In this document: piece by piece, positions 59,186 through 64,000 of the stretch | Numbering within the stretch: position 1 is the stretch's first letter | How the letters are laid out: every line of letters begins with the position of its first letter | NCBI RefSeq assembly: GCF_002860355.1 | Contig: NZ_NMWU01000025.1 | Location: forward strand, 1 to 64,000 | Reading direction: 5' to 3' | Source: Bifidobacterium margollesii | GTDB taxonomy: Bacteria; Actinomycetota; Actinomycetes; Actinomycetales; Bifidobacteriaceae | DNA length: 64,000 bases | Notes under the pieces: model-generated | Database searches by the model: none | What the model saw: only the letters and a program-made list of their open reading frames with translations | Told to the model about the DNA's origin: nothing | Position numbers and translations under genes: made by a program

Positions 59186-60745
59186 TCAGCCGCGTACGGC
59201 GGAGGACGGTGTTCCGCCGACGACCTGCACCTGCGCTCCGAGCGGCAGGAAGTCGTAGATCCACTTCGCGTCGCCCACGTTCATGTTGGTGCACCCGTGG
59301 GAGCGGGGTTCGCCCTTGGCGATGCCGTCGGTGTTCCACGGAGCGCCGTGGAACCCTTCGCCGCCGTTGTAGTAGGTGACCCACGGCACGTTCGGCGTGA
59401 CGTAGTCCTCACCGCGCATGGTCTGCGACGTGTACTTGGTGTGCACGTAGTAGGTGCCGGTATCGGTGGGCGTGCTGGGCTTGCCCGAGGACATCAGGAA
59501 GGTGTTCACCAGCGTGGTGCCCTTGTAGGCATAGACCTTCTGCTCGCTGAGGTTGATCACCGCATGGGGGTCACCGTTCGGAATGTCGTAGCGCACCGTA
59601 CGCGACTTCGTCTCGTACTTGGTGATCTTCGCATCGGCCTTGATCTCGCTGGAGGCGCCGTTCTTCAGCGCCTCGACGACCTGCGTGGCGGTGTTGCTGG
59701 TGTCGCTGGCCACTTCCACGCCATTGACGCCCTCCACTTCCACGGCCAGCACGGTGCCCTGGGAGTTCACCACGTTCTGCTCGGCCACGGACTTCTGGTT
59801 GAGTTCCTTGGCAAGGGTTCCGGAGAGGTAGGAGTTGATGGCGTTCTCGTCATAGGAGAGCGACAGCGTGCCCTTGGACGGGTCGCCGTTCACCTTGATC
59901 CACTTGGCGATTTCGCTGGAGGGGATCGTGAACTGCTTGGTGTCGCCGTTGGAGATCACGATCTGGCTGGCGAGTCGCTTGTTGGCCTCGGTCGCCGTGG
60001 TGCCGGCGGTCTCGTCGCTGATCGGAGCGTTCTCGGTCTGCGTTTCGACCACGGCCCTCAGCGTGGTGCCCGGATTGGCGGAGATCTCGGCGACTCGCGA
60101 CGCGACGGTGTCGAGCTTCGGGGATTCGCCGGACCGGCTGGCGGAGACGGTGAACTGGTTGGATGCGGTGTCGTAGCGCACGGAGGCGTTCACCACGCGG
60201 GCGTCCTCACCGATCAGCGTGTCGGAAAGATAGGTGCTCATGGCGAGCTTGTCGGTGCTCGTGGTCATCGGCACGGATGTCTTCTGGAACGGATTGACCT
60301 TCGCGAAGACGTTGTCCTTCTTCGCGTTGAGCAGGTCGTTCACGGTCTTGTTCACGTCAACGGTGACGCCGAGATCCTTCAGGCTGGCCTTGGTGGCGTC
60401 GCCTCCCTTGAGCGAAACCTGCACGGCGGACGCCGCCACGGCATCGTTCACGGTGGCCTTGAGCTCATCCGCGGTCTGACCGGCCACCGACGTACCGCCG
60501 AAGGTGACGCCCGGCGCGGCCTTGTCCTTGAAGTAGTACTGACCGCCGATCACATACCCGGCGAACAGCACGATCACCAGAGCCAGCAGGGACAGGGCGA
60601 CGATCAGAGCGACCGGCTTCCTCTTCGCAGTGTGACGATGATTCCCCTGCTGCTCGGGCATCGCCTCCATGTTCAGCGGTGCCATAGCGATGGTTTCCGC
60701 ATTGTCTGCGGCGAAATTGGCGTTATAGCTGTTGTTCTGGTCCAT
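59186..60745 (-). CDS. L,D-transpeptidase (YkuD) with peptidoglycan-binding-4 modules
   Basis: Membrane-anchored cell-wall enzyme of 519 residues making 3-3 cross-links or attaching proteins to peptidoglycan. Cytoplasmic N-terminus, one helix (about 45-68), two PG_binding_4-like modules (about 75-350; APGVTFGGTSVAGQTADEL begins the first), then a YkuD domain with AVINLSEQKVYAYKG, HGAPW and the catalytic SHGCTNM. All catalytic residues (His, Ser-His-Gly-Cys) are present. The ATG at 60745 has GGGAAAG upstream. Upstream 60746-60934 shows nothing. Confidence 0.93.
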   Translation of the reverse strand: MDQNNSYNANFAADNAETIAMAPLNMEAMPEQQGNHRHTAKRKPVALIVALSLLALVIVLFAGYVIGGQYYFKDKAAPGVTFGGTSVAGQTADELKATVNDAVAASAVQVSLKGGDATKASLKDLGVTVDVNKTVNDLLNAKKDNVFAKVNPFQKTSVPMTTSTDKLAMSTYLSDTLIGEDARVVNASVRYDTASNQFTVSASRSGESPKLDTVASRVAEISANPGTTLRAVVETQTENAPISDETAGTTATEANKRLASQIVISNGDTKQFTIPSSEIAKWIKVNGDPSKGTLSLSYDENAINSYLSGTLAKELNQKSVAEQNVVNSQGTVLAVEVEGVNGVEVASDTSNTATQVVEALKNGASSEIKADAKITKYETKSRTVRYDIPNGDPHAVINLSEQKVYAYKGTTLVNTFLMSSGKPSTPTDTGTYYVHTKYTSQTMRGEDYVTPNVPWVTYYNGGEGFHGAPWNTDGIAKGEPRSHGCTNMNVGDAKWIYDFLPLGAQVQVVGGTPSSAVRG

Positions 60746-60934
60746 TGTCGTGCTTTCCCCGGTTCTATCGCGGTCAACCCCACTAACTATACGCGACCAA
60801 CCGGCCAGCGAAAGGAGACCTTTCCGTAACGTTCACCCTTGCCGAACGGCAATGTGGCGAACGCCACAGAATCGTCCCGGGCTCAGACCGGGCTCGGCCC
60901 GGACTCGGCCCGCGATCAGTCCGCGTGCGGAACG

Positions 60935-62023
60935 TCACGAAAGCGGCTGCCCATACCATTCCTCGATCATGTACCGGGCTATCGTGGCCTTGCCGGGCAC
61001 GCCGATGCGGCCGGAGATCATGGCGGCGGTGAATTCGTCGCGGGTGAACCACTGCGCATCAGCGGTCTCCTCATGATCGACCCGAATCTCGGTGCTGAGC
61101 GCCTGAGCCTTGAACGCCATCATCAGCGACGCGGGGAATGGCCAGGGCTGCGAACCGAGATAGCGCACTTCGCCCAGCCGAATGCCGGTTTCCTCCATCG
61201 CCTCACGACGGGCCGCATGCTCCAGATTCTCCCCCGCCTCCACGAACCCGGCCGACACGGAATAGAGATTGCCCTTCCACGCGGCATTGTGCTGAAGCAG
61301 CAGACGATCCCGCCCGTCAACGATCGCCGTGATCACGGCCGGTTCGATGCGGGGGAAGAGAATACGACGGCCGTCGGCGTCATTCGTGCATCGCTGGGCC
61401 CATCCGCCCAAAGCCGGCTGGACGGGAGCGCCGCAGCAGGGGCAGAATCGCTGGCGGTTATGCCAGACGGACACGGTGACCGCACTGGTGGCGAGACCGG
61501 CGTCCCGGGAGCCGACATGCGGGGCGAATCCACGTAGATTCACCCAATCGAACCGTTCCGAAGCCTGGGCGATGAGCCCCTCCGCCGCTCCATCCGCAGA
61601 CGATTCGGCGTCAAAACCGTGATCCGCGCTCATCGTGACCGAATCCGGCACGGCCGAAACCGCCCGGGTGATGTCCAATGCCACGTAATGCACGGGGCCC
61701 GCCACGGAACCCATCGTTTCGGACTGCGAGCCGAGAAAAATCGGCACGATGCCCCGGTTGGAGTGCAGCACGTCACGCACGTAGGCGCCGGGAAGCAGCG
61801 CCGGACGCATCTTGCCGGCATCGTAGTCGGCCAGCACGCCCTGCCCCTTCGGCACGGCGATGTTGCCGTTGGAGACCAGCAGCACGCGGGTCGTCGGCTC
61901 GGCGAGCACGGATTCGATCAGCCCCTCCTCACCGCGACGGTTGACCTCATAGTCGATGGTGCCTTGCGCCAGCGGCAGGAACGGCAGGGTCTGGGTAAGG
62001 GCCAATGGCGAGAATGTATTCAC
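60935..62023 (-). CDS. nudC: NAD(H) diphosphatase, NudC family Nudix hydrolase
   Basis: Hydrolyses NADH to NMNH and AMP and may de-cap NAD-capped RNA. 362 residues. Nudix box GFVEAGENLEHAARREAMEE-TGI and the NudC-specific SQPWPFPASLMMAF are present. The zinc ribbon is partial: FCPCCGAPV has its Cys pair, but the second half has only one Cys (QRCTND) where C-x2-C is usual, so zinc binding may be lost or altered. It is the second gene of a leftward group, 54 bases after the alpha/beta hydrolase. Confidence 0.93.
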   Translation of the reverse strand: MNTFSPLALTQTLPFLPLAQGTIDYEVNRRGEEGLIESVLAEPTTRVLLVSNGNIAVPKGQGVLADYDAGKMRPALLPGAYVRDVLHSNRGIVPIFLGSQSETMGSVAGPVHYVALDITRAVSAVPDSVTMSADHGFDAESSADGAAEGLIAQASERFDWVNLRGFAPHVGSRDAGLATSAVTVSVWHNRQRFCPCCGAPVQPALGGWAQRCTNDADGRRILFPRIEPAVITAIVDGRDRLLLQHNAAWKGNLYSVSAGFVEAGENLEHAARREAMEETGIRLGEVRYLGSQPWPFPASLMMAFKAQALSTEIRVDHEETADAQWFTRDEFTAAMISGRIGVPGKATIARYMIEEWYGQPLS

Positions 62024-62077
62024 GATATTCGACGTCTTTCCGATTAGATTTCCGATGAGGGCGGGCGATGCGCCGGT

Positions 62078-62929
62078 TCAGGCCCTACGCCACAGTTCGA
62101 GGATCGCGCGCGCCACCTCGTCGGGCTTCTCCACGCAGGTGAAGTGTCCGGCGTCCTCGATCACGGTGAACGCGCAGTCGGTGCCGGTCATCCGCTCGGC
62201 GATCGGCCTCATGCGATCCGGAGCGCTGGAGGGGTCGAGCGTGCCGGAGATGATGCCCGCCGGCACGGTGATCTTCGCCAACTGGTCGGTTTCGTCCGGA
62301 CGCGCGGCGGCCATCCGTTCACGCCACGCCACGCCACGGGGATGCTGGCTGCGAATCCAACCGGTGAACAGCGAAACCGCCTCGGCCGAACGCTTCCACG
62401 CCGAGTCGCCGTCATGGGGCTCGGCGAAGTGCATCACCGGGTCCACGGTGTCGTGCTCCTCGCATTCGGCTGCGATGGCCACACGGTTGGCCCGGGTGGC
62501 GGGACTATCGCCTTCGGCCTTGGTGTCGCACAGGATGATGCCGGCGAACATCTCCGGGTGCAGACGATGCAGTTCCAGGATCAGATACCCGCCCATCGAA
62601 ATGCCCACCCACACGGCCTTGTGGAATCCCGTGGCACGGAACGCTTCGGCATACGACTCGGCCATGCGGGTCATGGCTTCGGGATACGCACCGTCCTCGG
62701 CAACCGGACCGGTCTGTTCGACGGTCGGCACCGGACATTCGCCGGCGCCGGGCATTTCCAGCGCATAGATACCGAAGGCCGGGTCGCCGTCTCCCTCGGA
62801 GCACTCGCGCAACCGGGTTGCACACACATCCCAGATCCGGTGATCCACCGGAAACGCATGGACCAGCACCACCGGAACGGCTGCCGGGTCACCCTGACGA
62901 TAGGTGGTCTGCAGAATGGTCATGGTCAT
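62078..62929 (-). CDS. Alpha/beta hydrolase
   Basis: A 283-residue hydrolase of unknown substrate. VVLVHAFPVDHRIW at the oxyanion side, nucleophile Ser in VGISMGGYL, Asp in GTLDPSSAP and His in DAGHFTCVEKPDEVA. It resembles 3-oxoadipate enol-lactonase/proline iminopeptidase-type enzymes without clear assignment. AAGGAT lies before the ATG at 62929; the second ATG two codons on is possible. It sits between nudC and the DUF4916 gene, all leftward. Confidence 0.88.
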   Translation of the reverse strand: MTMTILQTTYRQGDPAAVPVVLVHAFPVDHRIWDVCATRLRECSEGDGDPAFGIYALEMPGAGECPVPTVEQTGPVAEDGAYPEAMTRMAESYAEAFRATGFHKAVWVGISMGGYLILELHRLHPEMFAGIILCDTKAEGDSPATRANRVAIAAECEEHDTVDPVMHFAEPHDGDSAWKRSAEAVSLFTGWIRSQHPRGVAWRERMAAARPDETDQLAKITVPAGIISGTLDPSSAPDRMRPIAERMTGTDCAFTVIEDAGHFTCVEKPDEVARAILELWRRA

Positions 62930-62969
62930 GACGAATCATCCTTTCAATATCGGTCTAGCCCAGATCGGT

Positions 62970-63599
62970 CTAGCCCAGCGAGGCCCATGCGAGCGCCCGG
63001 CGCAGTACGGTGCCGTGGCCGTTGCTCAGCTGGCTGATGAAGTCGGGGCGCACGGCATCCTCGGCACTCACCCACTCCACGTCGAGCGTTTCGTCCTGCG
63101 GCTTGCAGTCTCCGGCGATCGGCACCACGTAGCACAGCGCCACGGCATGCTGACGAGGATCGTAGAACTCCGAAACACCGGGAGTCGGGAAGAATTCCGC
63201 CACGGTGAACGGCTGCAGGCTCACCGGGAACATCGGCAGGGCGATGTCTCCCAGATCCTTGGAGATATTGCGGGCCACGGCCTCGCGCAACGATTCGTGG
63301 AACAGCACACGGCCCGTGATCAGAGTGCGTTCGATGGCCCCGTCGTCGCCTACGCGCAGCAGCGTGCCCACTTTGGCGATGCGTCCGAATTCGTCGGTGC
63401 GTACCGGCACGATCTCCACGTACACGATCGGCAGCTGATGGCGGATGTGGTCGATATCGAAGGCATCCAGCCATCCCGGAGGATTGCCCGCTCCGGAACC
63501 GCGGATGAAGTCGTCGGGGGTGATGTTGTCGAACTCGCCCCGGCGGCGTGAGGCATCGTAGTCGCCCTCGTCGGGCACTTCGTCATTCAAAACCGGCAT
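62970..63599 (-). CDS. DUF4916 (Nudix-fold) protein
   Basis: A 209-residue cytosolic protein of the actinobacterial DUF4916 family, a Nudix-fold group. IVYVEIVPVRTDEFGRI, TLITGRVLFHESLREAVARNI in place of a canonical Nudix box, and AVALCYVVPIAGDC are visible; the Glu residues of REUxEE are not, so catalysis is doubtful. The ATG at 63599 has GATAAT six bases upstream and no Shine-Dalgarno, again a leaderless layout. Divergent from trxA. Confidence 0.85.
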   Translation of the reverse strand: MPVLNDEVPDEGDYDASRRRGEFDNITPDDFIRGSGAGNPPGWLDAFDIDHIRHQLPIVYVEIVPVRTDEFGRIAKVGTLLRVGDDGAIERTLITGRVLFHESLREAVARNISKDLGDIALPMFPVSLQPFTVAEFFPTPGVSEFYDPRQHAVALCYVVPIAGDCKPQDETLDVEWVSAEDAVRPDFISQLSNGHGTVLRRALAWASLG

Positions 63600-63773
63600 G
63601 TGGCCATTATCGTTCCCCGACGTGACCTTTGCATGACATGTCCACGCAATCAGCCGGCAGAGGAACATTCGCGCGGGCCGCCCATCCGTGAGATGCTTGA
63701 CAGCAGAGTATGTTTGCTTGAGGTGCTTCCGCGCGCCCGTGCATCGGCACCCATGCATTGAAAGGGGAACGTC

Positions 63774-64000
63774 ATGGCCACTCACGAGCTGAACGCCGCG
63801 AACTTCGAGGAGACCATCAAGAACCATCCGCTGGTGTTCATCGACTTCTGGGCCACCTGGTGCGGTCCGTGCCGCGCCTTCGGACCGATCTACGAGGCCG
63901 CCAGCGAAGCGCACGACGACATCTGGTTCACCAAGGTCGACATCGATCAGGAGCAGGGTCTGGCGCAGGCCGCGGGGATTCAGGCCGTGCCGACGCTGAT
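63774..64000 (+). CDS. trxA: Thioredoxin, N-terminal part (runs off the right edge)
   Basis: The first 75 codons of a thioredoxin: FIDFWATWCGPCRAFGPIYE with the WCGPC redox site and KVDIDQEQGLAQAAG, then GIQAVPTL up to the window end (the cis-Pro region). AAAGGGGAAC precedes the ATG at 63774. TTGACA at 63697-63702 could be a -35 but has no convincing -10. Confidence 0.95.
   Translation, partial: MATHELNAANFEETIKNHPLVFIDFWATWCGPCRAFGPIYEAASEAHDDIWFTKVDIDQEQGLAQAAGIQAVPTL

Overview
The window is a chromosomal segment of a high-GC Gram-positive bacterium, almost certainly a Bifidobacterium. Supporting evidence: actinobacterial traits (bS22-type mini ribosomal protein, TGAGAACTCAA motif in the rRNA leader, polyprenol-phosphate-mannose synthase, DUF4916 protein, Crp/GlxR-like regulator), a glucose/beta-glucoside PTS driven by a LicT-type antiterminator, a galT-galK-DeoR cluster, a GH13 alpha-glucosidase with LacI control, and the paired UPF0237/UPF0210 genes. 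The species cannot be fixed from the sequence alone. No integrase, transposase, phage gene or CRISPR array was seen; the mobile-looking DNA is a family of short intergenic palindromic repeats.

Layout. 1-2024: 5' end of a 16S rRNA gene read leftwards, its leader and promoter, a HAD phosphatase and tRNA-Ser(TGA), with two matching 34-bp palindromes between them. 2025-8164: a drug-efflux-type MFS protein, then an alpha-glucoside unit (MFS sugar transporter, GH13 alpha-glucosidase, divergent LacI regulator, two LacI operators). 8233-15965: serS, a diacylglycerol-kinase-like lipid kinase, antiterminator plus PTS EIIBCA with a readable RAT/terminator leader, and pgm. 15976-16617: repeats and tRNA-Ala(GGC). 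16718-27305: a leftward operon of two HtaA-like surface proteins, an anchored Ig-like protein and a FecCD-type ABC importer (binding lipoprotein, permease, ATPase), which looks like a cell-wall haem or iron acquisition system. 27452-36485: rnhA, rpiA, an AAA_14/DUF4143 ATPase preceded by three 33-bp iterons, bS22, two membrane-anchored unknowns, radA, mutY, trmL. 36570-46060: ACT protein/UPF0210 pair, DHA2 efflux pump, galK, galT, deoR, Ppm1-like glycosyltransferase, Crp-family regulator. 46143-64000: bifunctional penicillin-binding protein, old yellow enzyme, pyrD, a permuted LplB-LplA lipoate ligase, TM2 protein, leuB, oligopeptidase B, App1-type phosphatase, gcvH, L,D-transpeptidase, NudC-type Nudix hydrolase, alpha/beta hydrolase, DUF4916 protein and the start of trxA.

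Themes. Carbohydrate use is heavily represented (alpha-glucosides, PTS sugar, galactose, pgm, rpiA), each unit with its own local regulator. Several genes have a -10-like hexamer 6-7 bases before the start codon and no Shine-Dalgarno, suggesting leaderless mRNAs. A composite palindromic repeat with a conserved core spacer recurs in at least five intergenic places. The most interesting system is the HtaA/ABC operon, where all three HtaA-like domains appear to carry Tyr in place of the family's conserved His and a conserved Cys pair, suggesting a modified ligand-binding site.
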